Shown in pieces: positions 12,301 to 24,765 of a stretch of DNA of 64,000 nt. Made by a program: the position numbers and the translations under genes. The notes under the pieces were generated by a model that saw only the letters and a list, made by a program, of their open reading frames with translations, was not told the DNA's origin and made no database searches. The DNA is from Megalopta genalis (Eukaryota > Arthropoda > Insecta > Hymenoptera > Halictidae). How positions within the stretch are numbered: position 1 is the stretch's first letter; every line of letters starts with the position of its first letter. The DNA is taken from the NCBI RefSeq assembly GCF_051020955.1, contig NW_027476165.1, positions 248,001 to 312,000 of the forward strand, in the 5' to 3' direction.

Positions 12301-15300
12301 TGCAGTTGAAGCTAAATCATGTATATCACAAGAATTTGAAGCAAAACCATTTGATTCCCATGGTTTTGATGCTAAGCCTTCTACTTCGCATTGATTTGTA
12401 TCGAAATCATGTGTTTCGCTTGGATTTGAAGCTAACTCGTTTGTTCCACATGCAGTTGAAGCTAAATCACGTATATCACAAGCATTTGAAGCTATACCAT
12501 TTGTTTCGCCTGTATTTGAAGCTAAGCCTTCTACTTCGCATTGATTTGAAGTTAAATCATGTGTTACGCTTGGATTTGAAGCTCACTCGTTTGTTTCGCC
12601 TGCATTTGAAGCTTAATCATGTATAGCACAAGTATTTGAATGTAAACCATTTGTTTTGAACCTAAATCATGTGTTTCGCTTGGATTTGAAGCTAACTCGT
12701 TTGTTTCGCCTGCAGTTGAAGCTAAATCATGTTTATCACAAGTATCTGAATCTAAACCATCTGTTTCGCATGAATATTAAGCAGAACCATGTGTTTCTCA
12801 TGAATTTGAAACTATATCATGTGTTTCGCATGGATTTGAAGCTAACTCGTTTGTTTCGCACGCAGTTGACGCTAAATCGTATATATCACGATTATTTGAA
12901 GCTATTCCATTTGATTCGCATGGATTTGAAACTAAGCCTTCTGCTTCGCATTGAGTTGAAGCTGAAACATGCATTTCGCATGGATTTGAAGCTAACTCGT
13001 TTTTTCGCCTGCATTTGGAGTTATATCACTTATATTCGCAAGTATTTGAAGGTCAATCATTCGTTTCGCATGGGTTTGAAGCTAAGCCTTCTACTTCGGA
13101 TGGATTTGAAGCTAAATCATGCGTTTCGCTTGGATTTAAAACTAACTTGTTTGTTTCGCATGCAGTTGAAACTAAATCATGTATATCACAAGTATTTGAA
13201 GCAAAACCATTTGTTTCGCATGAATATTAAGCTGAACCATGTGTTTCGAATGAATTTGAATCGAAATCATGTGTTTCGTATGGATTTTAATCTAACTGGT
13301 TTGTTTCGCATGCAGTTGAATCTAAATCACGCATATCACAAGTATTAGAAGCTAAACCATTTGTTTCGCATGGATTCGAAGATCAGACTTCTGCTTCGCA
13401 TTGATTTGAAGCTAAATCATGTGTTTCGCATGGATTTGAAGCTTACTCATTTGATTTGCATGCATTTGAAGCTGAATCATGTATATCACAATTATTTGAA
13501 GCTAAACCATCGGTTTCGTGTGGATTCGAAGGTAAGCCTTCTACTTCGCATTGAATTGAAGCTAAATCATGTGTTTTGAATGGATTTGAAGCTAAACTCC
13601 ATTCGTTTGTTTCGCATCCATTTGAAGCTACATCATGTATATCACATATAATTGAAGCTAAACCATCTGTTTCGTGTGGATTCGAAGGTAAGCCTTCTAC
13701 TTCGCATTGATTTGAGCTAAATCATTTTTTTCGCTTGCGTTTGAAGCTAACTCGCATGCTTCGCATGCAGTGGAAGCTAAATTATGTATATCACAAGTAT
13801 TTGAAGCTGAACCATTTGCTTCGCATGAATATTAAGCTAAATCACGTGTTTCGCACGGATTTGAAACTAACACGGTTGTTTCGCCTGCATTTGAATCTAA
13901 ATCATGTATATCACAAGTATTTGAACCTAAACCATTTGTTTGCATGGATTCGTAGACAAGCCTTCTACTTCGCATTGATTTGAAGCTAAATCATGTGTAT
14001 CGCATGGATTTGAAGCTAAATCATGTGTTTCCCTTGGATTTGAAGCTAACTCGTAAGTTTCGCATGAAGTTGAAGCCAAATCATGTATAAAATAAGTATT
14101 TCAAGCTAAATCATTTGTTTCGCATGGATTTCAAGTTGACTCGTTTGTTTCGCATGGATTTGAAGCTAAGCCTTCTACTTCGCATTGATTTGAAGCTAAA
14201 TCATGTATTTCGCATGAATTTGAAGCTAACTGTTTGTTCCGCCTGCATTTGAAGCTATATCACTTATATCGCAAGTATTTGAAGATAAATCATTTGTTTC
14301 GCATGGATTTGAAGCTAAGCCTTCTACTTCGCATTGATTTGAAGCTGAATCATGTGTTTCGCATGGATTTGAAGCTAACTCGTTTGTTTCGCTTGCTGTT
14401 GAAGCTAAATCAAGTATGTCACAAGTATTTGAATCTAAACCATTTGTTTCGCATGGATTTGAAGCTAAGCCTTCTAGTTCGCATTGATTTGAATCTGAAT
14501 CATGTGTTTCGCTTAGATTTGAAGATAACTCGTTGGTTTTGCATGCAGTTGAAGCAAAATCACGCATATCACAAGTATTTGAAGCTAAACCATTTGATTC
14601 GCATGGATTCGAAGATCAGCCTTCTACATCGCATTGATTTGAAGCTAAATCATGAGTTTCGCATGGATTTGCAGCTAAGTCATGTGTTTTGAATGGATTT
14701 GAAGTTAACTCGTTTGCTTCCCAAGCAGTTGAAGCTAAATCATGTATATCATACGTATTTGAAGCTAAAGAACTTGATTCGCATGGATTTCAAACTAAGC
14801 CTTCTACTTCGCATTGATTTGAAGGTAAATCCTGTCTTTTGCATGGATTTAAAGCTAACTCGTTTGTTTCGCCAGCATTTGAAGCTATATCAGTGATATT
14901 CGCAAGTATTTGAAGGTACATCATTCGTTTCGCTGGATTTGAAACTAAGCCTTCTACATCGCATTGATTTGATTCTAAATCATGTGTTTCGCTTGGATTT
15001 GAAGCTGACTCGTTTGTTTCGCATGCAGTTGAAGCTAAATCATGTATATCAAAAGTAGTAGAAGCTAAACCATTTGTTTCGCATGGATTCGGCGATCAGC
15101 CATCAGCTTCGCATTGATTTTAAGCTATATCATGTGTTTCGCATCGATTTGAAGCTAACTCGTTTGTTTCGCCTGCATTTGAAGCTAAATCATGTATATC
15201 ACAAGTATTTAAAGCTAAACCATTTGTTCGCATGGATTCGAAGATAAGCCTTCTACTTCGCATTGAATTAAAGCTAAATCATGTGTTTCGCATGGATTTG

Positions 15301-15330
15301 AAGCTGACTCGTTTGTTTCGCCTGCATTTG
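9324..15330 (+). repeat. 6079-bp segmental unit, copy 2
   Basis: Second copy of the block starting at about 3245. It follows in direct tandem with no length change inside, so no indel accumulated between the copies over about 6 kb. Similarity to copy 1 stops at about 15330 (equivalent to 9251), where the sequence switches to a different run of monomers. Small rare variants are shared by both copies, for example a 36-bp monomer with ctccattcgtttg (7507-7542 and 13586-13621). They show that the whole block was copied as a unit. Confidence 0.88.
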
Positions 15331-17045
15331 AAGCTAAATCATGTATATCACAAGTATTTAAAGCTAAACCATTCGTTTCGCATGGATTCGAAGATCAGCC
15401 TTCTACTTCGCATTCATTTGAAGCTAAATCATGTGTTTCGCATGGATTTGAAGCTAACTCGTTTGTTTCGCATCCATTTGAAGCTAAATCATGTATATCA
15501 CATATAATTGAAGCTAAACCATTTGTTTCGGATGGATTTGAAGCTAACTCGTTTGTTTCGCATGCAGTTGAAGCTAAATCATGTACATCACAAGTATTTA
15601 AAGCTAAACCATTCGTTTCGCATGGATTCGAAGATCAGCCTTCAACTTCGCATTCATTTGAAGCTAAATCATGTGTTTTGAATGGATTTGATGCTAACTC
15701 GTTTGTTTCGCATGCATTTGAAGTTAAATCATGCATATCACATATAATTGAAGCTAAACCATTTGTTTCGCATGGATTCGAAGATCAGCCTTCTACTTCG
15801 CATTCATTTGAAGCTAAATAATGTGTTTCTCATGGATTTAAGCTGACTCGTTTGTTTCGCCTGCATTTGAAGCTATATCATGTATATCACAAGTATTTGA
15901 ATCTGAACCAATTGATTCCCATGAATAGTACACTAAACAATGTCTTTCGAACGAATTTGAAGCTAAATCATGTGTTTTGAATGGATTTGAAGCTAACTCG
16001 TTTGTTTCACCTGCATTTGAAGCTGAATCATGTATATCACATATAATTGAAGCTAAACCATTTGTTTCGCATGGATTCGAAGATAAGCCTTCTACTTCGC
16101 ATTGATTTGAATCTGAATCATGTGTTTCGCTTAGATTTGAAGATAACTCGTTGGTTTTGCATGCAGTTGATGCAAAATCACGCATATCACAAGTATTTGA
16201 AGCTAAACCATTTGATTCGCATGGATTCGAAGATCAGCCTTCTACTTCGCATTCATTTGAAGCTAAATCATGTGTTTCGCATGGATTTGAAGCTAACTCG
16301 TTTGTTTCGCATGCATTTGAAGCTAAATCATGTATATCACATATAATTGAAGCTAAACCATTTGTTTCGGATGGATTTGAAGCTAACTCCTTTGTTCGCA
16401 TGCAGTTGAAGCTAAATCATGTACATCACAAGTATTTGAAGTTAAACCATTTGTTTCGCATGGATTCGAAGATAAGCCTTCTACTTCGCATTGATTTGAA
16501 TCTGAATCATGTGTTTGGCTTAGATTTGAAGATAACTCGTTGGTTTTGCATGCAGTTGATGCAAAATCACGCATATCACAAGTATTTGAAGCTAAACCAT
16601 TTGATTCGCATGGATTCGAAGATCAGCCTTCTACTTCGCATTCATTTGAAGCTAAATTATGTGTTTTGAATGGATTTGATGCTAACTCGTTTGTTCGCAT
16701 GCATTTGAAGTTAAATCATGCATATCACATATAATTGAAGCTAAACCATTTGTTTCGCATGGATTCGAAGATCAGCCCTCTACTTCGCATTCATTTGAAG
16801 CTAAATAATGTGTTTCTCATGGATTTTAAGCTGACTCGTTTGTTTCGCCTGCATTTGAAGCTATATCATGTATATCACAAGTATTTGAATCTGAACCAAT
16901 TGATTCCCATGAATAGTACGCTAAACAATGTCTTTCGAACGAATTTGAAGCTAAATCATGTGTTTTGAATGGATTTGAAGCTAACTCGTTTGTTTCACCT
17001 GCATTTGAAGCTGAATCATGTATATCACATATAATTGAAGCTAAA
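15330..17045 (+). repeat. 150-bp HOR block related to 19863-20880 and 20660-21205
   Basis: The stretch 16030-17045 matches 19863-20880 at an offset of 3833, rising to 3835 after two single-base deletions on this side (about 16395 and 16695). The stretch 15838-16380 also matches 20661-21205 (offset 4823). The order of the monomers is the 150-bp pentamer throughout. Nothing but satellite is present. Confidence 0.75.
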
Positions 17046-18922
17046 CCATCTGTTTCGTGTGGATTCGAAGGTAAGCCTTCTACTTCGCATTGATTTGAGC
17101 TAAATCATTTTTTTCGCTTGCGTTTGAAGCTAACTCGCATGCTTCGCATGCAGTGGAAGCTAAATTATGTATATCACAAGTATTTGAAGCTGAACCATTT
17201 GCTTCGCATGAATATTAAGCTAAATCACGTGTTTCGCACGGATTTGAAACTAACACGGTTGTTTCGCCTGCATTTGAATCTAAATCATGTATATCACAAG
17301 TATTTGAACCTAAACCATTTGTTTGCATGGATTCGTAGACAAGCCTTCTACTTCGCATTGATTTGAAGCTAAATCATGTGTATCGCATGGATTTGAAGCT
17401 AAATCATGTGTTTCCCTTGGATTTGAAGCTAACTCGTAAGTTTCGCATGAAGTTGAAGCCAAATCATGTATAAAATAAGTATTTCAAGCTAAATCATTTG
17501 TTTCGCATGGATTTCAAGTTGACTCGTTTGTTTCGCATGGATTTGAAGCTAAGCCTTCTACTTCGCATTGATTTGAAGCTAAATCATGTATTTCGCATGA
17601 ATTTGAAGCTAACTGTTTGTTCCGCCTGCATTTGAAGCTATATCACTTATATCGCAAGTATTTGAAGATAAATCATTTGTTTCGCATGGATTTGAAGCTA
17701 AGCCTTCTACTTCGCATTGATTTGAAGCTGAATCATGTGTTTCGCATGGATTTGAAGCTAACTCGTTGTTTCGCTTGCTGTTGAAGCTAAATCAAGTATG
17801 TCACAAGTATTTGAATCTAAACCATTTGTTTCGCATGGATTTGAAGCTAAGCCTTCTAGTTCGCATTGATTTGAATCTGAATCATGTGTTTCGCTTAGAT
17901 TTGAAGATAACTCGTTGGTTTTGCATGCAGTTGAAGCAAAATCACGCATATCACAAGTATTTGAAGCTAAACCATTTGATTCGCATGGATTCGAAGATCA
18001 GCCTTCTACATCGCATTGATTTGAAGCTAAATCATGAGTTTCGCATGGATTTGCAGCTAAGTCATGTGTTTTGAATGGATTTGAAGTTAACTCGTTTGCT
18101 TCCCAAGCAGTTGAAGCTAAATCATGTATATCATACGTATTTGAAGCTAAAGAACTTGATTCGCATGGATTTCAAACTAAGCCTTCTACTTCGCATTGAT
18201 TTGAAGGTAAATCCTGTCTTTTGCATGGATTTAAAGCTAACTCGTTTGTTTCGCCAGCATTTGAAGCTATATCAGTGATATTCGCAAGTATTTGAAGGTA
18301 AATCATTCGTTTCGCTGGATTTGAAACTAAGCCTTCTACATCGCATTGATTTGATTCTAAATCATGTGTTTCGCTTGGATTTGAAGCTGACTCGTTTGTT
18401 TCGCATGCAGTTGAAGCTAAATCATGTATATCAAAAGTAGTAGAAGCTAAACCATTTGTTTCGCATGGATTCGGCGATCAGCCATCAGCTTCGCATTGAT
18501 TTTAAGCTATATCATGTGTTTCGCATCGATTTGAAGCTAACTCGTTTGTTTCGCCTGCATTTGAAGCTAAATCATGTATATCACAAGTATTTAAAGCTAA
18601 ACCATTTGTTCGCATGGATTCGAAGATAAGCCTTCTACTTCGCATTGAATTAAAGCTAAATCATGTGTTTCGCATGGATTTGAAGCTGACTCGTTTGTTT
18701 CGCCTGCATTTGATGCTATATGATGTATATCACAAGTATTTGAATCTGAACCATTCGATTCCCATGAATAGTACGCTAAACCATGTCTTTCGAATGAATT
18801 TGAAGCTAAATCATGTGTTTTGAATGGATTTGAAGCTAACTCGTTTGTTTCGCATGCATTTGAAGTTAAATCATGCATATCACATATAATTGAAGCTAAA
18901 CCATTTGTTTCGCATGGATTCG
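17013..18922 (+). repeat. Partial third copy of the 6079-bp unit
   Basis: This block matches about 7551-9461 of copy 1 (offset 9461-9462) and, up to about 18715, also 13630-15330 of copy 2 (offset 3382-3383). The offset changes by one because of a single T deletion at about 17766. Its distal part follows copy 1 (for example the monomer with tgatgctatatgatg) and not the end of copy 2. That suggests it derives from a unit like copy 1. Confidence 0.82.
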
Positions 18923-21900
18923 ACGATCAGCCATCAGCTTCGCATTGATTTTAAGCTATATCATGTGTTTCGCATCGATTTGAAGCTAACTCGTTTGTTT
19001 CGCCTGCATTTGAAGCTAAATCATGTATATCACAAGTATTTAAAGCTAAACCATTCGTTTCGCATGGATTCGAAGATCAGCCTTCTACTTCGCATTCATT
19101 TGAAGCTAAATCATGTGTTTCGCATGGATTTGAAGCTAACTCGTTTGTTTCGCATCCATTTGAAGCTAAATCATGTATATCACATATAATTGAAGCTAAA
19201 CCATTTGTTTCGGATGGATTTGAAGCTAACTCGTTTGTTTCGCATGCAGTTGAAGCTAAATCATGTACATCACAAGTATTTAAAGCTAAACCATTCGTTT
19301 CGCATGGATTCGAAGATCAGCCTTCAACTTCGCATTCATTTGAAGCTAAATCATGTGTTTCGCATGTATTTAAAGCTAACTCGTTTGTTTCGCCAGCATT
19401 TGAAGCTATATCAGTGATATTCGCAAGTATTTGAAGGTAAATCATTCGTTTCGCTGGATTTGAAACTAAGCCTTCTACATCGCATTGATTTGATTCTAAC
19501 TCATGCGTTTCGCTTGGATTTGAAGCTGACTCGTTTGTTTCGCATGCAGTTGAAGCTAAATCATGTATATCAAAAGTAGTAGAAGCTAAACCATTTGTTT
19601 CGCATGGATTCGACGATCAGCCATCAGCTTCGCATTGATTTTAAGCTATATCATGTGTTTCGCATCGATTTGAAGCTAACTCGTTTGTTTCGCCTGCATT
19701 TGAAGCTAAATCATGTATATCACAAGTATTTAAAGCTAAACCATTCGTTTCGCATGGATTCGAAGATCAGCCTTCTACTTCGCATTCATTTGAAGCTAAA
19801 TCATGTGTTTCGCATGGATTTGAAGCTAACTCGTTTGTTTCGCATCCATTTGAAGCTAAATCATGTATATCACATATAATTGAAGCTAAACCATTTGTTT
19901 CGCATGGATTCGAAGATAAGCCTTCTACTTCGCATTGATTTGAATCTGAATCATGTGTTTCGCTTAGATTTGAAGATAACTCGTTGGTTTTGCATGCAGT
20001 TGATGCAAAATCACGCATATCACAAGTATTTGAAGCTAAACCATTTGATTCGCATGGATTCGAAGATCAGCCTTCTACTTCGCATTCATTTGAAGCTAAA
20101 TCATGTGTTTCGCATGGATTTGAAGCTAACTCGTTTGTTTCGCATGCATTTGAAGCTAAATCATGTATATCACATATAATTGAAGCTAAACCATTTGTTT
20201 CGGATGGATTTGAAGCTAACTCCTTTGTTTCGCATGCAGTTGAAGCTAAATCATGTACATCACAAGTATTTGAAGTTAAACCATTTGTTTCGCATGGATT
20301 CGAAGATAAGCCTTCTACTTCGCATTGATTTGAATCTGAATCATGTGTTTGGCTTAGATTTGAAGATAACTCGTTGGTTTTGCATGCAGTTGATGCAAAA
20401 TCACGCATATCACAAGTATTTGAAGCTAAACCATTTGATTCGCATGGATTCGAAGATCAGCCTTCTACTTCGCATTCATTTGAAGCTAAATTATGTGTTT
20501 TGAATGGATTTGATGCTAACTCGTTTGTTTCGCATGCATTTGAAGTTAAATCATGCATATCACATATAATTGAAGCTAAACCATTTGTTTCGCATGGATT
20601 CGAAGATCAGCCCTCTACTTCGCATTCATTTGAAGCTAAATAATGTGTTTCTCATGGATTTTAAGCTGACTCGTTTGTTTCGCCTGCATTTGAAGCTATA
20701 TCATGTATATCACAAGTATTTGAATCTGAACCAATTGATTCCCATGAATAGTACGCTAAACAATGTCTTTCGAACGAATTTGAAGCTAAATCATGTGTTT
20801 TGAATGGATTTGAAGCTAACTCGTTTGTTTCACCTGCATTTGAAGCTGAATCATGTATATCACATATAATTGAAGCTAAACCATTTGTTTCGCATGGATT
20901 CGAAGATAAGCCTTCTACTTCGCATTGATTTGAATCTGAATCATGTCTTTCGCTTAGATTTGAAGATAACTCGTTGGTTTTGCATGCAGTTGATGCAAAA
21001 TCACGCATATCACAAGTATTTGAAGCTAAACCATTTGATTCGCATGGATTCGAAGATCAGCCTTCTACTTCGCATTCATTTGAAGCTAAATCATGTGTTT
21101 CGCATGGATTTGAAGCTAACTCGTTTGTTTCGCATGCATTTGAAGCTAAATCATGTATATCACATATAATTGAAGCTAAACCATTTGTTTCGGATGGATT
21201 TGAAGCTAACTCGTTTGTTTCGCATGCAGTTGAAGCTAAATCATGTACATCACAAGTATTTGAAGTTAAAGCATTTGTTTCGCATGGATTCGAAGATAAG
21301 CCTTCTACTTCGCATTGATTTGAATCTGAATCATGTGTTTCGCTTAGATTTGAAGATAACTCGTTGGTTTTGCATGCAGTTGATGCAAAATCACGCATAT
21401 CACAAGTATTTGCAGGTAAATCATTCGTTTCGCTGGATTTGAAACTAAGCCTTCTACATCGCATTGATTTGATTCTAAATCATGTGTTTCGCTTGGATTT
21501 GAAGCTGACTCGTTTGTTTCGCATGCAGTTGAAGTTAAATCATGCATATCACATATAATTGAAGCTAAACCATTTGTTTCGCATGGATTCGAAGATCAGC
21601 CTTCTACTTCGCATTCATTTGAATCTGAATCATGTGTTTCACTTAGATTTGAAGATAACTCGTTGGTTTTGCATGCAGTTGATGCAAAATCACGCATATC
21701 ACAAGTATTTGAAGCTAAACCATTTGATTCGCATGGATTCGAAGATCAGCCTTCTACTTCGCATTCATTTGAAGCTAAATCATGTGTTTCGCATGGATTT
21801 GAATCTAACTCGTTTGTTTCGCATGCATTTAAAGCTAAATCATGTATATCACATATAATTGAAGCTAAACCATTTGTTTCGGATGGATTTGAAGCTAACT

Positions 21901-22130
21901 CGTTTGTTTCGCATGCAGTTGAAGCTAAATCATGTACATCACAAGTATTTGAAGTTAAAGCATTTGTTTCGCATGGATTCGAAGATAAGCCTTCTACTTC
22001 GCATTGATTTGAATCTGAATCATGTGTTTCGCTTAGATTTGAAGATAACTCGTTGGTTTTGCATGCAGTTGATGCAAAATCACGCATATCACAAGTATTT
22101 GCTGGTAAATCATTCGTTTCGCTGGATTTG
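18911..22130 (+). repeat. Staircase of 690/990/689-bp tandem duplications
   Basis: Successive blocks repeat with short offsets: 18890-19189 with 19595-19879 (690 bp), 19880-20179 with 20870-21169 (990 bp), and 20870-21169 with 21559-21858 (689 bp). Offsets of 690 and 990 are exact multiples of the 30-bp monomer, as expected from unequal exchange in register. 689 is one base short, because one monomer lost a base at the junction near 21430 (ttcgctggattt, 29 bp). Confidence 0.8.
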
Positions 22131-22904
22131 AAACTAAGCCTTCTACATCGCATTGATTTGAAGCTAAATCGTGAGTTTCGCATGGATTTGCAGCTAAATC
22201 ATGTGTTTTGAATGGATTTGAAGTTAACTCGTTTGCTTCCCAAGCAGTTGAAGCTAAATCATGTATATCATAAGTATTTGAAGCTAAAGAACTTGATTCG
22301 CATGGATTTCAAACTAAGCCTTCTACTTCGCATTGATTTGAAGGTAAATCATGTCTTTGGCATGGATTTGAAGCTAACTCGTTTGTTTCACCTGCATTTG
22401 AAGCTAAATCATGTATATCACATATAATTGAAGCTAAACCATTTGTTTCGCATGGATTCGAAGATAAGCCTTCTACTTCGCATTGATTTGAATCTGAATC
22501 ATGTGTTTCGCTTAGATTTGAAGATAACTCGTTGGTTTTGCATGCAGTTGAAGCAAAATCACGCATATCACAAGTATTTGAAGCTAAACCATTTGATTCG
22601 CATGGATTCGAAGATCAGCCTTCTACATCGCATTGATTTGAAGCTAAATCATGAGTTTCGCATGGATTTGAAGCTAAATCATGTGTTTTGAATGGATTTG
22701 AAGTTAACTCGTTTGCTTCCCGAGCATTTGAAGCTAAATCATGTATATCACATATAATTGAAGCTAAACCATTTGTTTCGGATGGATTTGAAGCTAACTC
22801 ATTTGTTTCGCAGGCAATTGGATCTAAATCATGTATATCACAAGTATTTGAAGCTAAACCATTTGATTCGCATGGATTTGAAGCTAAGCCTACTACTTCG
22901 CGTT

Positions 22905-23330
22905 GATTTGAAGCTAAATCATGTGATTCGCTTGGATTTGAAGCTAACTCGTCTGTTTCGCATGCAGTTGAAGCTAAATCATGTATATCACAGGTATTTG
23001 AAGCCAAACAATTAGTTTCGCATTTATTCGAAGACAAGCCTTCTACTTCGCATTGATTTGAAGCTAAATCATGTGTTTGGCATGGATTTGAAGCTAACTC
23101 GTTTGTTTCCCATGCAGTTGAAGATAAATCATGTATATCACAGGTATTTGAAGCTAAACCATTAGTTTCGCATGGATTCGAAGATAAGCCATATACTTCG
23201 CATTGATTTGAAGCTGAATCATGTGTTTGGCATGTATTTGAATCTAACTCGTTTATTTCGCATGCAGTTGAAGCTAAATCATGTATATCACAAGTATTTG
23301 AAGCTAAAACATTTCATTCGCATGGATTCG
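22905..23330 (+). repeat. Duplicate block left of the mariner
   Basis: Matches about 25318-25743 at a constant offset of 2413 bp. Shared rare monomers include one with tcatgtgtttggcatg and one with aaaacatttcattcgc. The partner block lies on the other side of the transposon, and the transposon itself is not part of the duplication. Confidence 0.78.
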
Positions 23331-23520
23331 ATGATCAGCATTCTGCTTCGCATTGATGTGAAGCTAAATCATGTGTTTGGCATGTATTTGAATCTAACTC
23401 GTTTATTTCGCATGCAGTTGAAGCTAAATCATGTATATCACAAGTATTTGAAGCTAAAACATTTCATTCGCATGGATTCGATGATCAGCCTTCTGCTTCG
23501 CATTGATGTGAAGCTAAATC
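23221..23520 (+). repeat. 150-bp HOR unit duplicated almost exactly
   Basis: Two consecutive 150-bp units, 23221-23370 and 23371-23520, differ at one visible position (gatcagcatt against gatcagcctt). This is the most recent-looking expansion at the level of a single pentamer in this domain. It lies about 350 bp from the transposon. Confidence 0.88.
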
Positions 23521-23873
23521 ATGTGTTTAGCATTGATTTGAAGCTAACTCGTTTTTTTCGCATGCATTGGAAGCTAAATCATGTATATCACAAGTATTTG
23601 AAGCTGAACCATTTGATTCGGAGCTAAGCCTTCTATTTCGCCTTGATTTGGACCTAAAGCATGTGATCCGCATGGTTTTAAAACTAACTCGTTTGTTCCG
23701 CCTGCATTTGAATCTAAATCATGTATATCACAAATATTTGAAGCTGAACCATTTGTTTCGCATGCATTTGTAACTAAGCCTTCTACTTCGCCTTGATTTG
23801 ATGCTAAATCATGTGTTTCGCATGGATTTGATGCTAACTCGTTTGTTTCGCTTGCTGTTGAATGTAAATCATG

Positions 23874-23875
23874 TA
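23874..23875. other. TA target-site duplication, left
   Basis: The TA directly before ctactgtgatca. Together with the TA at the other end, it is the duplicated target dinucleotide. The flank reads gtaaatcatg before it. Confidence 0.93.
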
Positions 23876-23906
23876 CTACTGTGATCAAAAAGTAAGATGA
23901 ATTTGT
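23876..23906 (+). repeat. Left terminal inverted repeat of the mariner
   Basis: Starts ctactgtgatca. The first 21 bases are identical to the reverse complement of the right end, then one mismatch (a against g), then tgaa matching. The match can be extended to 31 bp with two mismatches in all. It is the 3' end of the element relative to the transposase. Confidence 0.93.
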
Positions 23907-23923
23907 TTATAAAATGTAAATTC

Positions 23924-23933
23924 TTTATTTATT
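23924..23933 (-). promoter_or_regulatory. Possible poly(A) signals of the transposase
   Basis: Two overlapping AATAAA motifs on the minus strand (TTTATT at 23924-23929 and 23928-23933 on the plus strand) overlap the transposase stop codon. The position fits a eukaryotic transcript end inside the element. AT-rich sequence makes chance occurrence possible. Confidence 0.4.
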
Positions 23934-24601
23934 CTTCCAAATCAATTTCATCCCCTTCAAAGTAATCCCCGTCCGATAAAACGCACTGTTTCCGACGCTT
24001 TTTCCAGTCCTCGAAACAGTCGGAATAGTCTTTTTCCGGTATAGCCTTCAAGACCTTCTTCGATTCGGTTTTTATCTCCTCAATCGTATCCAAACGGCGT
24101 CCCCGCATTGGCTTTTTGAGTTTGCTGAATAACCAGAAGTCGCACGGAGCCAAATCAGGCGAATACGGTGGTTACGGAACGATATGAGTCGAGTTTTTGG
24201 CAAAAAAGTCGCGAAGGACCAATGCAGTATGACATGGCACCAATCGAGACTTGACGCGTTTGAGACACAAAACATCCTTCAAAATGGTTTGGACTGAGCC
24301 AAATGATATTCCAACACTATCAGCGAGGTCTCTCATTGTCAGTCGACGATTTTCAAGCACCAAATCTTCGATTTTTTTGGACGTGGCCCTCGTCGGTAGA
24401 CGTTGATGGTCGTCCAGAGCGCGGTTCGTCTTCAACGCGTTCTCGGCCCGCTTTGAACTCGCTGTACCACTTATAAACGTTTTTTTGTGCCATAGTTTGA
24501 TCACCAAAGGCCTTTCGCAACATTTTCAACGTGTCCGCACAAGAATATTCGTTCCGCAAACAAAATTTGATGCAAGTTCTTTGCTCAACAAAATCACCCA
24601 T
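23929..24601 (-). pseudogene. mariner transposase, deleted and mutated
   Basis: Remnant of the cut-and-paste transposase that binds the element's ends and moves it. The likely ATG is at 24601 (MGDFVEQRTCIKF); an in-frame GTG lies upstream. The first part holds the N-terminal helix-turn-helix region (with KWYSEFKAGRERVEDEP). A frame change follows at a run of seven T at 24372-24378. The second helix-turn-helix region comes next (IEDLVLENRRLTMRDLADSV, then LKRVKSRLVP). At about 24234 the protein jumps directly to HTALVLRDFF, so the middle of the catalytic domain, with the first two acidic residues of the DDD triad, is gone. An in-frame TAA at 24172-24174 sits just before PPYSPDLAPCDFW, where a Gln codon (CAA) is the probable original. 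Only the third catalytic Asp (24154-24156) remains. The end reads FEGDEIDLEE. About 224 codons remain of the usual 345 or so. Clearly non-functional. Confidence 0.94.
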
Positions 24602-24765
24602 TGTAAAAATCGAAAAATTCACTTTTGGTCGTTTACTAAAACACGTGTAACTCAGAGATAATTAAACCTTTTAACAAACAGACGCTTGGCAATTGTTATA
24701 GACAGTCCTACCAACCTAGGAAAAAAACAATTGCCTGCCTTCCTAATGTCCGGGAGTTTTAAATG
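24602..24765 (-). other. mariner 5' untranslated region
   Basis: About 160 bp between the right terminal repeat and the transposase start, not satellite-like. It includes a poly-A stretch (ggaaaaaaacaatt at about 24719) and no clear motif that I can name. Any promoter of the element would lie here, but none can be recognised by eye. Confidence 0.6.

Larger units (their letters stand above)
1..23875 (+). repeat. Satellite array of 30-bp monomers, left part
   Basis: Uninterrupted head-to-tail array of about 30-bp monomers, all in the same orientation, running in from the left edge of the window. A typical monomer begins tttgaagctaa and ends tttcgcatgga; the commonest form has 11 G or C in 30 bases. 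Most monomers are exactly 30 bp, with some 31-bp and a few odd-length ones (for example 36 bp at about 7507-7542). Nothing unrelated to the monomer is seen in this stretch. Neighbouring monomers differ from each other more than monomers 150 bp apart do, which is the mark of a higher-order repeat. I do not recognise the satellite family by name. Confidence 0.97.
2950..23875 (+). repeat. Domain B: 150-bp pentameric higher-order repeat
   Basis: Five monomer types follow in fixed order: one with ctaaatcatgtgtttcgc, one with ctaactcgtttgtttcgc, one with aaatcatgtatatcacaag, one with ctaaaccatttgtttcgc, and one with gataagccttctacttcgc. Each is 30 bp, so the unit is 150 bp and 50 codons long. The register holds for kilobases, for example through 4400-5300 and 19860-21400. 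Occasional irregular monomers and domain-C-like inserts (about 6540-7260 and its duplicate at 12620-13340) break it. The domain continues beyond the mariner to about 26400. Confidence 0.88.

Noticed and set aside
24072..24275. 67-codon minus-strand frame in the transposon
   Set aside because: Out-of-frame shadow of the transposase end; it carries no recognisable transposase motif.
24172..24507. Separate 111-codon gene on the minus strand
   Set aside because: It is the second-frame segment of the broken mariner transposase. Its first 40 or so residues are out-of-frame reading of the N-terminal part.
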